From Campylobacter concisus (GTDB lineage Bacteria > Campylobacterota > Campylobacteria > Campylobacterales > Campylobacteraceae), in NCBI RefSeq assembly GCF_002913745.1, contig NZ_PPCG01000073.1, forward strand, positions 55,408-119,407: a stretch of DNA of 64,000 nt, given 5' to 3'. The notes beneath the pieces were generated by a model. The model did not search any database, was not told where the DNA came from, and worked only from the letters and a program-made list of their open reading frames with translations. The position numbers and the translations under genes were made by a program. Position 1 is the stretch's first letter. Each line of letters opens with the position of its first letter. This document shows, in pieces, positions 53,420-64,000 of this stretch.

Positions 53420-54322
53420 CTAAAATTTTGTGATAATTTCTTGAAATATGCCTTGCAGATAAGCCGCCCCAACGCCCTCTCTAAGCCCATCGTCTATTAC
53501 TATAAATTTCGCATTTTGCCCGCTTAAAAGCTCCTCTAAAAGCAGCGTTCCAGCGATGAGCGGATACTTTCTGCTTCTTCCTACTGCTACATCAGCGCTT
53601 TTGTCATCCATCTTTAAAAGCTCATTTACAAACCAAGCAAGATCGTCATTTTTAAGCTCATATCCGCTCACTTTTTTTGGATCATAGCTTTCGTAGTTTA
53701 GTCCAAGTTTTAGTGCTGCGATAGTGGTTGGCACGCCAGAAGTTAGCACGATAAGTCTGTTGTCAAGACTTGTTAAAAATTCCATTGCCTCTTTTGTATA
53801 AATTTTTGCATTTTCTTGCATAAGATCAAGCGCTTTAAACCTCTCATAAAAGGTGATGATGCCAAATTTAAAGCTTATAAATTTTCCATCTTCGCCTATC
53901 TCTGAGCTTGCACCGCCGATGTCGATGATGCTAAATTTATCATTTATGCCAAGCTTTTTTAAGGCATTTTGCACGCCTAAAAATGTAAGTTTTGCTTCAG
54001 CTTGCCCGTCAATGATATGAAAATTTATGCCAAATTTCTCTCTTATCTCGCTAAAAATTTCTTCGCTATTTGATGCCACTCTAAAAGCTTCAGTCGCGAC
54101 TGCCACGCATTTAAATTTAGTAAAGTCAAATTTGCTTTTAGCCTCCGCTATCGCTTCAAAAAGCCTATTTTTAGCCTCCAAGCCTATCTTGCCACTTTCG
54201 TTTAAGCCCCTTGCAGCTCCAACTATTTTTTCATAAATTTGCTCATTACCAAAGCCATTTTGCACCTTTTTTATAAGCGCCACCCGAAATGTGTTTGAGC
54301 CAAGATCGATCGCTATAACCAA
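53420..54322 (-). CDS. Ppx/GppA-family phosphatase
   Basis: A 300-residue member of the exopolyphosphatase/guanosine pentaphosphatase family. It starts with MVIAIDLGSNTFRVALI (ASKHA phosphate loop 1), with the second in SIIDIGGASSEIG near 140, and GVPTTIAALKLGL near 200. It is shorter than the 500-residue E. coli Ppx and has only the catalytic core; in C. jejuni such short forms hydrolyse pppGpp or polyphosphate. TTG 54322 with AAGGAT before it. Divergent from the phosphate transporter gene, a fitting neighbour. Confidence 0.88.
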   Translation of the reverse strand: MVIAIDLGSNTFRVALIKKVQNGFGNEQIYEKIVGAARGLNESGKIGLEAKNRLFEAIAEAKSKFDFTKFKCVAVATEAFRVASNSEEIFSEIREKFGINFHIIDGQAEAKLTFLGVQNALKKLGINDKFSIIDIGGASSEIGEDGKFISFKFGIITFYERFKALDLMQENAKIYTKEAMEFLTSLDNRLIVLTSGVPTTIAALKLGLNYESYDPKKVSGYELKNDDLAWFVNELLKMDDKSADVAVGRSRKYPLIAGTLLLEELLSGQNAKFIVIDDGLREGVGAAYLQGIFQEIITKF

Positions 54323-54357
54323 AATTTATCCTTAATATTTTTGCCAAATTCTAACAT

Positions 54358-54375
54358 ATGATAATTTAGTATCAT
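54358..54375. promoter_or_regulatory. Inverted repeat in the ppx-pit divergent region
   Basis: ATGATA at 54358-54363 and TATCAT at 54370-54375 are exact complements around a 6-base AT spacer. A TATAAT box for the phosphate transporter follows at 54417-54422. The repeat may be an operator or simply AT-rich chance. Confidence 0.25.
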
Positions 54376-54452
54376 TTAAAGTGAGAAAATTCTAAAAACT
54401 TTAATAATTTTCAAGATATAATTTTGCCAAAAACTCTTACAAGGGGGCTTGA

Positions 54453-55991
54453 TTGCTTCGAGATAACTTCTTGGCGTTAGTTATTTTTGCGATTTGCAGC
54501 GTTGGATTTTTCGTTTGGGGCTATCAATATATCCCGACAAATAACTACTTTTTATTCTTGATCGCTGGTATGTTTGGTCTTTTTATGGCGTTTAATATCG
54601 GCGGAAATGACGTTGCAAACAGCTTTGGCACAAGCGTCGGCGCAAAAACACTCACACTAAAACAAGCTCTTGTAATCGCCGCCATTTTTGAGCTTAGCGG
54701 CGCGATATTTGCTGGATCTGAGGTTACAAATACCATTAGAAATGAGATCGTGAAATTTCCAAGCGATCTAAACCCGATGAAATTTGTCATTATCATGATC
54801 TCAGCCCTTCTTAGCTCAGGTCTTTGGCTATTTTACGCATCCAAAAAAGGTCTACCAGTCTCAACCACCCACTCGATCGTTGGCGGTATCGTTGGCGCAG
54901 GACTTGCTATGGGTTTTATGATAAAAGATCCAGAACCATTTAGCATGGTCTCATGGAGTGAGATCGGCAGGATCGCCGTTAGCTGGGTTATCTCACCACT
55001 GCTTGGCGGCGTGATGTCTTACATTATATTTGGCTATGTAAAAAGTAAGATTATTGAGCCAACACATGAACTTAAAATGAATCTAAAAGCACTAAAGGCT
55101 GAGAGAAAAGCATATAAAGAAAGCTTTGTAAAAGCACTAAAAACAAAGCCGGCTGAGGAGCAGATAGCTACTCTTTCAAAGATCGCAGTTATCGATGAGG
55201 ACGAGATCGAAACCACTGAATACAGCGAGTATCGCTCAAAAATTCGCATCATGAAAGATAGCGAAAAAGAGATAGATACCTTTAAAGCGATGAAAAAGCA
55301 CATCCCGATCATCGCTGGATTTGCCGCAATGGTCATCTCGTCAATGATGCTTTTTAAAGGGCTTGAGCATATAAATTTAGCCTTTAGCATCATCCAAACA
55401 GTCTGGATCATCTTCGTCATCGGAGCTCTAGCGTATCTTGCAAGCCTTGCTATCATAAACGTCATGAGTAAAAACGATAGCGAAAAGAGCATCAATAGAA
55501 TTTTCTCATGGTTTCAAATTTTTACCGCTTCATCTTTTGCGTTTTCACACGGTGCAAACGACATCGCAAACGCGGTTGGACCATTTGCTGCTGTGCTTGA
55601 TGTGCTAAAGACTGGCTCTATAAACGAAAGCTCACCCATACCAAGTATCGCAATGGTAACCTTTGGCATCTCGCTTGTCGTTGGACTTTGGTTTTTAGGC
55701 AAAGAGGTGATCACCACTATCGGCTCAAAACTAGCTGAAATTTTACCTACGACTGGCTTTAGCGCGGAGCTTGCCTCAAGTATCGTCATACTTCTAGCTA
55801 CAAAGCTTGGCATACCAGTTAGCTCGACGCATATCCTAATAGGCGCGGTTTTGGGCATTGGCATCGTAAATAAAAATGCAAACTGGAAAATGGTAAGACC
55901 TATCATCCTAGCTTGGCTCATCACGCTTCCAGCAGCTGCTATCTCATCAGCTATATTTTACTTTGCCCTTGCTAAATTTTTAGGTGTTTAG
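54453..55991 (+). CDS. Inorganic phosphate transporter, PiT family
   Basis: A 512-residue membrane carrier driven by protons or sodium. The N-terminal PHO4 repeat has FNIGGNDVANSFGTSVGA and the C-terminal repeat FSHGANDIANAVGPFAAV, the family's paired signatures. About ten helices surround a charged cytoplasmic loop (about 200-285). TTG 54453 follows AGGGGG, and a TATAAT box is at 54417-54422. Divergent from the ppx-like gene, in keeping with phosphate handling. Confidence 0.92.
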   Translation: MLRDNFLALVIFAICSVGFFVWGYQYIPTNNYFLFLIAGMFGLFMAFNIGGNDVANSFGTSVGAKTLTLKQALVIAAIFELSGAIFAGSEVTNTIRNEIVKFPSDLNPMKFVIIMISALLSSGLWLFYASKKGLPVSTTHSIVGGIVGAGLAMGFMIKDPEPFSMVSWSEIGRIAVSWVISPLLGGVMSYIIFGYVKSKIIEPTHELKMNLKALKAERKAYKESFVKALKTKPAEEQIATLSKIAVIDEDEIETTEYSEYRSKIRIMKDSEKEIDTFKAMKKHIPIIAGFAAMVISSMMLFKGLEHINLAFSIIQTVWIIFVIGALAYLASLAIINVMSKNDSEKSINRIFSWFQIFTASSFAFSHGANDIANAVGPFAAVLDVLKTGSINESSPIPSIAMVTFGISLVVGLWFLGKEVITTIGSKLAEILPTTGFSAELASSIVILLATKLGIPVSSTHILIGAVLGIGIVNKNANWKMVRPIILAWLITLPAAAISSAIFYFALAKFLGV

Positions 55992-56041
55992 TCATATTTT
56001 TAAATAGCTAAACCGCCCTATTTCTAGATATTATATGAAAG

Positions 56042-56070
56042 CTTGGCAAGTCAAATTTCGACCTGCCAAG
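56042..56070. terminator. Convergent hairpin between pit and clpB
   Basis: CTTGGCA and TGCCAAG pair, with GTC/GAC inside past one mismatch, between two convergent genes. It may work as a two-way terminator, but T tracts on either side are short. Confidence 0.5.
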
Positions 56071-56081
56071 TAAATTTGAAG

Positions 56082-58655
<2,574 letters not shown>

Positions 58656-58687
58656 TAAAGCTCCTTAAGTTATTTTATAATGGCAGC

Positions 58688-58716
58688 ATTATATAACTTT
58701 AGTCTTATATTGTCAA
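58688..58716 (-). promoter_or_regulatory. clpB: Consensus sigma-70 promoter of clpB
   Basis: On the minus strand TTGACA (58711-58716) and TATAAT (58688-58693) are separated by exactly 17 bases, both perfect consensus hexamers. This is rare in Campylobacter, where -35 boxes are weak. An HspR-type inverted repeat was looked for but only a half-site-like CTTGAC is seen. Confidence 0.75.
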
Positions 58717-58874
58717 GTATTTTTATAACATTTGTCACTCTTTTTATTTAATTGCTAAAATTTGCTGTTATAAATTTGTGTTAAAAATAGACAAAAGCTA
58801 AAAATATAAGGCTAAATTTATGCTTTTTTTAGCCAAATGTTAATAAAATTGAGCCAAAAAATATAGGAGATATT

Positions 58875-60182
58875 TTGAATAAATTTACTAGATCTTTTGC
58901 GCTAAAAATAACAGGCGCCCTATTCATCTCAAGCGTAGCAGTAAATGCACTTTTTGCTAAAACTGAAGATGAGGCGAGTGCGAAACTTGAAGCACTTTCA
59001 AAACTTACAAAAACCATCTCAACTGTTGAAAAATACTACGTTGATGACATTAAATTTAAAGAGATAATCGACAAAGCTATCGCTGGTTTAATGCAAAATT
59101 TGGACGCTCACTCAAGCTTTTTAAATGAAAAAGCATATAAAGATATGCAGGTGCAAACAAGCGGCGAATTTGGCGGACTTGGCATAACAGTTGGCATGAA
59201 AGATAGCGCACTAACCGTTATCTCGCCTATCGAAGACACTCCAGCTGACAAAGCAGGCATAAAAGCTGGCGATATTATTTTAAGGATCGATGGCAACTCA
59301 ACTATCGGCACAACGATAGATGAAGCTGTAAATAAGATGCGCGGCAAGCCAAAAACTCCGATAACAATTACGATTTTGCGAAAAGGCGAGCAAAAGCCAT
59401 TTAACGTAAAAATCATAAGAGATATTATAAAGGTTGAGTCTGTCTATGCAAAAATGATAGAAAATGAAAACATACTTTATATACGTGTCACAAATTTTGA
59501 CAAAAACGTCGTCACAAAGGTAAAAGATGCGATCAAAGAGCATCCTAAAGCAAATGGCATCATACTTGATCTTAGAAACAACCCTGGCGGTCTTTTAAAT
59601 CAAGCTGTTGATCTAGTGGATCTTTTCGTAGATAACGGTATCATCGTCTCCCAAAAAGGTCGTGATGCATCTGAAAATGTAGAGTATAAAGCAAGCGCTA
59701 GCAAAACCTTATCAAAGCTCCCACTTGTAGTGCTGGTAAATGGCGGAAGTGCAAGCGCTAGCGAGATCGTAAGTGGTTCATTGCAAGATCATAAGCGTGC
59801 GGTGATAATTGGCGAAAACACATTTGGTAAAGGCAGCGTTCAGGTGATCTTACCAATAGACGATACAGAAGCGCTAAGACTGACCATCGCAAGATACTAC
59901 TTGCCAAGTGGCAGAACTATCCAAGCTGTTGGCGTAACGCCTGATGTAGTCGTGCATCCTGGCAAAGTGCCACAAAGTGATGATAGTGCATTTAGCATCA
60001 AAGAGAGCGAACTAAAAGCGCACCTAAAGAGCGAGCTAAACAAGATAAATCCAACAAGCGAGGGTAATAAAACTGAAGCAAAAGATGATAAAAATATAAT
60101 CACACAGAAAAAAGTTGATGAGGATATTCAGTTAAAAACAGCGATTGATACGATCAAAATTTTAAAGATAAAACAACAATAA
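58875..60182 (+). CDS. Carboxy-terminal processing protease CtpA (S41)
   Basis: A periplasmic serine protease that trims C-termini of cell-envelope proteins. 435 residues: a signal or anchor ([20 protein letters not shown]), a PDZ domain (about 95-180, [19 protein letters not shown]), and the S41 catalytic Ser in [13 protein letters not shown] with Lys in [11 protein letters not shown] near 318. The TTG 58875 follows GGAG. A hairpin (GGCTAAA...TTTAGCC, 58810-58834) and a TAAAAT -10 box lie before it. In C. jejuni the same protein is called CtpA. The pur genes follow after 16 bases. Confidence 0.92.
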   Translation: MNKFTRSFALKITGALFISSVAVNALFAKTEDEASAKLEALSKLTKTISTVEKYYVDDIKFKEIIDKAIAGLMQNLDAHSSFLNEKAYKDMQVQTSGEFGGLGITVGMKDSALTVISPIEDTPADKAGIKAGDIILRIDGNSTIGTTIDEAVNKMRGKPKTPITITILRKGEQKPFNVKIIRDIIKVESVYAKMIENENILYIRVTNFDKNVVTKVKDAIKEHPKANGIILDLRNNPGGLLNQAVDLVDLFVDNGIIVSQKGRDASENVEYKASASKTLSKLPLVVLVNGGSASASEIVSGSLQDHKRAVIIGENTFGKGSVQVILPIDDTEALRLTIARYYLPSGRTIQAVGVTPDVVVHPGKVPQSDDSAFSIKESELKAHLKSELNKINPTSEGNKTEAKDDKNIITQKKVDEDIQLKTAIDTIKILKIKQQ

Positions 60183-60198
60183 TCTAAAGGAGAACAAC

Positions 60199-60909
60199 AT
60201 GCAAAAAAGAGAGCTTATCTACGAGGGAAAAGGCAAGAAAATGTACGCCACAGACGATCCAAATCTACTTGTGGCTGAATTTAAAGACGATTTAACAGCG
60301 TTTGATGCTCAAAAAAGAGGCAACGAAGCTGGCAAAGGCGCACTAAATAACAAAATCTCTACTCAGCTTTTTAAACTGCTAGAGAGCAAAGGTATCGTCA
60401 CTGACCTTGTTGAGACCATCAGCGACACTGAGCAAGTGGTCAAAAAATGTGAGATCATACCTCTTGAAGTTGTTGTGAGAAATATCGCAACTGGCTCACT
60501 TAGCAAAAGGCTTGGCATAAAAGAAGGCACAGTTCTACCTTTTACACTTGTTGAGTTCTACTACAAAAACGACGATTTACACGATCCACTAGTTACTGAT
60601 GAGCACTGCATCATCATGGGTCTAGTAAAAAGCGAAAAAGATCTTCAAACTCTAAGACACACAGCAAGAGAGATCAACTCTATCTTATTTAAATTCTTTG
60701 CAGAGAGAAATTTAAAACTAGTTGATTTCAAAGTCGAATTTGGTATCGACAAAGATGGCAACATCATCTTAGCTGACGAGATAAGCCCTGATAGCTGCAG
60801 ATTTTGGGATGCGACAACAAACGAAAAACTTGACAAAGATAGATTTAGACAAGACCTTGGTAGCGTAAAAGTAGCTTACGAAGAAGTTTTAAGAAGAATT
60901 CTTTCTTAA
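60199..60909 (+). CDS. purC: SAICAR synthase (PurC)
   Basis: Joins CAIR with aspartate in purine synthesis. 236 residues. The start [20 protein letters not shown] is standard, as are [17 protein letters not shown] and [14 protein letters not shown] (near 195-208). The ribosome site is AAAGGAGAACAAC. It starts the purC-purS-purQ run with short gaps. Confidence 0.96.
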   Translation: MQKRELIYEGKGKKMYATDDPNLLVAEFKDDLTAFDAQKRGNEAGKGALNNKISTQLFKLLESKGIVTDLVETISDTEQVVKKCEIIPLEVVVRNIATGSLSKRLGIKEGTVLPFTLVEFYYKNDDLHDPLVTDEHCIIMGLVKSEKDLQTLRHTAREINSILFKFFAERNLKLVDFKVEFGIDKDGNIILADEISPDSCRFWDATTNEKLDKDRFRQDLGSVKVAYEEVLRRILS

Positions 60910-60917
60910 GGACAAAG

Positions 60918-61154
60918 ATGAAAGCTGTTGTAAATATAGCATTAAGAAGTGGGGTCCTTGACCCTGCTGGTAAGGCAGTAGAACACGCGCTAAATTCACT
61001 TGGATTTAGCGGTGTTTCAAATGTCAGGATAGGCAAACAAATCGTTTTAGATATCGACGAGAGCGATAAAAACAAAGCAAAAGAGCAGCTAAAAGTTATG
61101 TGTGAAGAGCTTCTAGCAAACACCGTCATCGAAGACTACGAGATCGTGCTATGA
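60918..61154 (+). CDS. purS: FGAM synthase subunit PurS
   Basis: The small accessory subunit of the three-part formylglycinamidine synthase that moves ammonia between PurQ and PurL. 78 residues, one ferredoxin-like fold: AVVNIALRSGVLDPAGKAVE, VRIGKQIVLDI. ATG follows AAGGACAAAG, and the stop overlaps the purQ ATG by four bases. Confidence 0.95.
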   Translation: MKAVVNIALRSGVLDPAGKAVEHALNSLGFSGVSNVRIGKQIVLDIDESDKNKAKEQLKVMCEELLANTVIEDYEIVL

Positions 61155-61816
61155 AAGTAGCCATCATAATTTTTCCTGGCACAAACTGCGAAGAAGACAC
61201 AGCTCACGCCTTTAAACTACTTGGCTGCCAAACGCAGATCATCTGGCACAAAGAAGATAAGATCGATGCTGATCTAGTCGTTTTGCCCGGTGGTTTTAGC
61301 TATGGCGACTATCTAAGAACGGCTGCGATAGCTAAATTTAGCCCAGCTATGCAGGCTGTAAAAGAGCATGCGAAAAAAGGTGGCTACATTTTAGGAATTT
61401 GCAATGGCTTTCAGATGCTTCTAGAGCTTGGACTTTTAAAAGGTGCGATGAGAAGAAATGAAAATTTAAATTTCGTCTCAAAATATCATCACTTAAAGGT
61501 TGTCTCAAATAACAATAAATTCCTAGCAAATTTAGCTAAAAACGAAGTGGTAAATATCCCTATCGCTCATGGAGAGGGCAACTACTATACCGACGAAGAT
61601 ACGCTAAAAAGCCTATATGATAACGAGCAAGTCCTGCTAAAGTACTGCGACAGCTACGGCAATGAGATAAATCCAAATGGCTCAGTTGATAGCATAGCTG
61701 GGATTTGCGATGATAGTAAGAGGATCTTTGGTCTTATGCCTCACCCAGAGCGCGCTTGCGAGAAAATTTTAGGCACAGATGATGGCATGAAGATGTTAAA
61801 AGGGCTAGTTTGGTAA
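61151..61816 (+). CDS. purQ: FGAM synthase glutaminase subunit PurQ
   Basis: Cuts glutamine to give ammonia for PurL. 221 residues, class I glutamine amidotransferase. The catalytic Cys is in GICNGFQMLLELG near residue 82, and the His-Glu pair in GLMPHPERACEK near 195. The start IIIFPGTNCEEDTAHAF is typical. PurL is not in this window. The following gene starts inside its last codons. Confidence 0.96.
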   Translation: MKVAIIIFPGTNCEEDTAHAFKLLGCQTQIIWHKEDKIDADLVVLPGGFSYGDYLRTAAIAKFSPAMQAVKEHAKKGGYILGICNGFQMLLELGLLKGAMRRNENLNFVSKYHHLKVVSNNNKFLANLAKNEVVNIPIAHGEGNYYTDEDTLKSLYDNEQVLLKYCDSYGNEINPNGSVDSIAGICDDSKRIFGLMPHPERACEKILGTDDGMKMLKGLVW

Positions 61817-63117
61817 AACGAGCACTTTTTATCGCCCTACTCGCGCTAAATTTATTTGCTGCAAACACTGATGAAGTCAGCGTTTTTGACATGATGGATG
61901 AGGCAAGAGAGGATAAATTTGTAAATAGTCCAAGTTCAAAGCCGCAAACAAAAACTCCAAGCGAAGAAGAAATATCAAGAAAGCTCGTATCTCCACGCTC
62001 TATCGCCCCACAGCCAGAGCGTATCACTCCAGAGCAGATGCGAAATATCGTGCCGACAAACGAACCAGACATCAGCGTCCCTGATAATCAAGTCTATGAC
62101 AAGATAAAAATAAAAGACCTCCTTTTAAAAGCGACAAATATCCCTAAAAATGTCGTCGTAGGAGAAATTTTTAGCGTTGAGATCGTAGCTGATACTCAAA
62201 GCGACCTTGAGTTTGAGTTTGAGACACAGCTTGATGAGACAAATATCAAATGGCTAAATAAGAAGAATTTTCAATGGGTAAAAGGTGAAGAAAACAAATA
62301 TATCGGCACTTTCTACCTTGAAGCAACGAGCATTGATGCAAAGACTTTACGAGTTAGCTTGGATCTAAAAAGAAATGGCGAGAACTATCAAAACTCAAAC
62401 ATAAATATCTTTTTACCAAAGCTAAAAGAGCTTAGAAGTGACGAGAACTACAACCACATCGTCGCTGACAACCTTGAGGTAAAGAAATTTAAAACGACTA
62501 AATTTGATGATATAAACAACATCATGGTCGTTGAGATTTACGGCAACAATGTCGATCTAAGCGCCTTTAATATCGAAAACAAAACGATCCTAAAGCAAGG
62601 CGTAGATACGATAAACGGCGACTTTAACTCGCAAAGTGCATATTATTTTGCAGTGTTTAAGCCAAACAAAAAGACGCTTGACTTTAACTACTACAACCTA
62701 AAAAAAGCTAAATTTGAGAGCTTTTCACTGCCTGTGAGCGTCGAAGAAGACGAGGTTAGCACGCAAATCGGTCTAAATCCAAAACAAAGCGAATTTAGCA
62801 CTTACAAAGATATCACGATCTACTCTTTGGTCGCTATCTTTATCTTGCTAGCGATCTGGCGAAGAAAGCTAAGCTACTTCTTTGTGGCAGCTGTTTTTAT
62901 CGCACTTGGAATTTATACTTACAATCCTTTTGGCAAAGCAGTGCTTAAGCCAGATGTGAGCGTCACTATCTTGCCGACTAAAAATTCAACCGTTTTTTAT
63001 ACATCTCGTAAAAACGAAAATGTTGAAATTTTAGACACAAAAGATGACTACTCAAAAATTTTATTTGCGGACGGCAAAATCGGCTGGGTAAGAAAGGGTG
63101 ATCTTGTCAAAAATTAG
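61810..63117 (+). CDS. SH3-domain membrane protein of unknown role
   Basis: A 435-residue envelope protein. Signal MVKRALFIALLALNLFAAN, then a Pro- and Ser-rich stretch (about 35-85), beta-rich periplasmic domains (about 95-320), two membrane helices (about 332-350 and 355-373), and a C-terminal bacterial SH3 domain (384-435, ending GKIGWVRKGDLVKN), which would face the periplasm. BatD-like proteins have a similar layout with paired helices, but the match is not clear. TTG 61810 overlaps purQ. It looks co-transcribed with purQ and plsC. Confidence 0.72.
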   Translation: MVKRALFIALLALNLFAANTDEVSVFDMMDEAREDKFVNSPSSKPQTKTPSEEEISRKLVSPRSIAPQPERITPEQMRNIVPTNEPDISVPDNQVYDKIKIKDLLLKATNIPKNVVVGEIFSVEIVADTQSDLEFEFETQLDETNIKWLNKKNFQWVKGEENKYIGTFYLEATSIDAKTLRVSLDLKRNGENYQNSNINIFLPKLKELRSDENYNHIVADNLEVKKFKTTKFDDINNIMVVEIYGNNVDLSAFNIENKTILKQGVDTINGDFNSQSAYYFAVFKPNKKTLDFNYYNLKKAKFESFSLPVSVEEDEVSTQIGLNPKQSEFSTYKDITIYSLVAIFILLAIWRRKLSYFFVAAVFIALGIYTYNPFGKAVLKPDVSVTILPTKNSTVFYTSRKNENVEILDTKDDYSKILFADGKIGWVRKGDLVKN

Positions 63118-63772
63118 AGCTTTTTTCTTTTCTATTGAATTTGTGATAAGCGTTGTTATCGTCGTATTTTTTATGTGGCTCTTTAACTCTAAAAATAGAG
63201 CCATAAGAAAATTTTGGGGCAGATCGCAGAGATTTTTTGGCGGGTATAAGCTAGAAGTTATCGGTAAATTTAGCGATGAAGCAAATATCTTGCTGATAAA
63301 TCACCAAAGTATGCTTGACATCATCGTGCTTGAAGAGATCCATCCTAAAAATATCTGCTGGATCGCAAAGGCACAGATAGGCAAGATCCCGATCATCGGT
63401 AAAATTTTGAGCCTTCCAAAGATGATAGCAGTAGAGCGAGAAAATAAGCACTCACTGATAAAGCTTTTAAGCGAAGCAAAAGACAGAGTAGAAAGTGGCC
63501 GTGTTTTAGCGATATTTCCAGAAGGCACAAGGTCTCAAACCAGAGAGTTACTACCATTTAAAGGTGGCGCAAAGCTGCTAGTTGAAAAGCTAAATTTAAA
63601 GGTTCAACCTATCGTAATCGTCGGAAGCGATGCGATGAAAGTGAAAGAATTTAGCTTTAAAAAAGCTGACATCAAGCTCTTTTGTCTTGATCTAGTCGAT
63701 ACCTCAAAACAAAACTGGCTAGAGGCGACTAGAGAGAGCATGCAAAAAGTCCTAGACGAAAATAGAAAATAA
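63104..63772 (+). CDS. plsC: 1-acyl-sn-glycerol-3-phosphate acyltransferase (PlsC)
   Basis: Makes phosphatidic acid on the inner membrane. 223 residues: one N-terminal helix (about 10-30), the catalytic NHQSMLD (HX4D) near 70, the substrate motif FPEGTRSQ near 142, and VPIV-like text (VQPIVIVG). TTG 63104 is preferred, with AAAGG six bases before; a GTG at 63098 is possible. It overlaps the SH3 gene by 14 bases, and a palindrome follows the stop. Confidence 0.92.
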   Translation: MSKIRAFFFSIEFVISVVIVVFFMWLFNSKNRAIRKFWGRSQRFFGGYKLEVIGKFSDEANILLINHQSMLDIIVLEEIHPKNICWIAKAQIGKIPIIGKILSLPKMIAVERENKHSLIKLLSEAKDRVESGRVLAIFPEGTRSQTRELLPFKGGAKLLVEKLNLKVQPIVIVGSDAMKVKEFSFKKADIKLFCLDLVDTSKQNWLEATRESMQKVLDENRK

Positions 63773-63777
63773 ATTTA

Positions 63778-63797
63778 GCTTTGTAAATTTACAAAGC
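63778..63797 (+). terminator. Palindrome after plsC
   Basis: GCTTTGTAAATTTACAAAGC is a perfect 20-base palindrome just after the plsC stop. It has no T tract, so it is a weak terminator or an mRNA end stabiliser. Confidence 0.4.
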
Positions 63798-63859
63798 CCT
63801 ACTCTATTATTATTTATAAATTTTTTGTTTTATATACGAGAAAATTTTATCTATAAATT

Positions 63860-63886
63860 TAAAAAGGTCCAGCTCTCGCTAGACCT
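63860..63886 (-). terminator. Terminator of the partial chemoreceptor gene
   Basis: On the minus strand AGGTC at 63882-63886 and GACCT at 63865-63869 pair, with AGC/GCT inside past one mismatch, and a five-T tract at 63860-63864 follows. It lies 37 bases after the stop at 63923, so it serves that leftward gene. Confidence 0.65.
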
Positions 63887-63922
63887 AAAACATTAAATTT
63901 AAGAAGTAAAAGAGGTAAAAAC

Positions 63923-64000
63923 TTAAGTTCTAAAGACGCTAAGTCTAGTATTTAGCGCATCTGTCATCTTATTTAGATGCTCAGCTGCAGAAGCTATCTC
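63923..64000 (-). CDS. Methyl-accepting chemotaxis protein (partial, C-terminal end)
   Basis: The last 26 codons to TAA 63923 read EIASAAEHLNKMTDALNTRL and end SVFRT. This matches the C-terminal helix of chemoreceptors (ending in a run like LNxxVxxFK). The rest is beyond the window, so sensing type and ligand are unknown. Confidence 0.75.
   Translation of the reverse strand, partial: EIASAAEHLNKMTDALNTRLSVFRT

Noticed and set aside
55034..55924. Two open frames on the minus strand
   Set aside because: They are mirrors of the phosphate transporter's membrane helices; the plus-strand gene has both family signatures.

Overview
The window comes from a low-G+C, Campylobacter-type epsilonproteobacterium, most like the Campylobacter concisus group. 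The evidence is the gene order (S4 protein-tsaE-lptB-rpoN, argG-rplI-hslV-hslU-era, a Cts-type DNA-uptake operon), frequent TTG and GTG starts, AAGGA-type ribosome sites close to the start codon, and abundant AAATTTA motifs between genes. The species is an inference. I saw no rRNA, tRNA, IS element, prophage or CRISPR array; this is chromosomal backbone.

Layout. 1-888: the N-terminal two thirds of murA (minus strand, cut by the window edge). 1027-3559: an overlapping four-gene unit (NlpC/P60 lipoprotein, rhomboid protease, DUF455 ferritin-like protein, SixA-like phosphatase). 3560-4483: a long AT-rich spacer holding a short coding relic with its own terminator. 4484-9419 (minus): a MacA-MacB-TolC tripartite efflux operon ending in a frameshifted gene of unknown function. 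9474-18865: a UvrD-type helicase divergent from pbpC and a giant alpha-2-macroglobulin, a periplasmic repair and defence pair. 18985-25271: valS, which carries an odd in-frame insertion, then the methionine importer genes metN, metI, metQ and a second metQ. Between metI and metQ lies a structured leader with a Met/Cys-rich 19-codon ORF, a 20-bp hairpin with a competing pairing, and a hairpin that hides the metQ ribosome site. 25404-29122: dedA, murI, ftsW, murG. 29114-33343: two unknown genes, rpoN, lptB, tsaE and an S4 protein.

33377-36307 (minus): a Fur-type iron module of a TonB-dependent receptor, broken by one extra C in a C6 tract, and an IroE-like esterase. 36529-40953: argG, rplI, hslV, hslU, era. 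41012-50300: nine tightly overlapping genes for a type II secretion/type IV pilus-like DNA-uptake machine (PilM/PilN-like, PilO-like, CtsR, secretin CtsD, ATPase CtsP, CtsX, an unknown protein, CtsE, CtsF). 50328-52087: a PAS sensor and a soluble chemoreceptor, probably an energy-taxis pair, ended by a strong terminator. 52126-52957: a second long AT-rich spacer. 52958-58655: yqeY-like gene, ppx/gppA-like gene, phosphate transporter, clpB. 58875-63772: ctpA, purC, purS, purQ, an SH3-domain membrane protein and plsC. The last 78 bases encode the C-terminus of a chemoreceptor on the minus strand.

Points most worth a second look: the metI-metQ leader, the foreign-looking insertion in the ValRS editing domain, the two single-base frameshifts, and the AT-rich first part of the PilM-like gene inside the competence operon.
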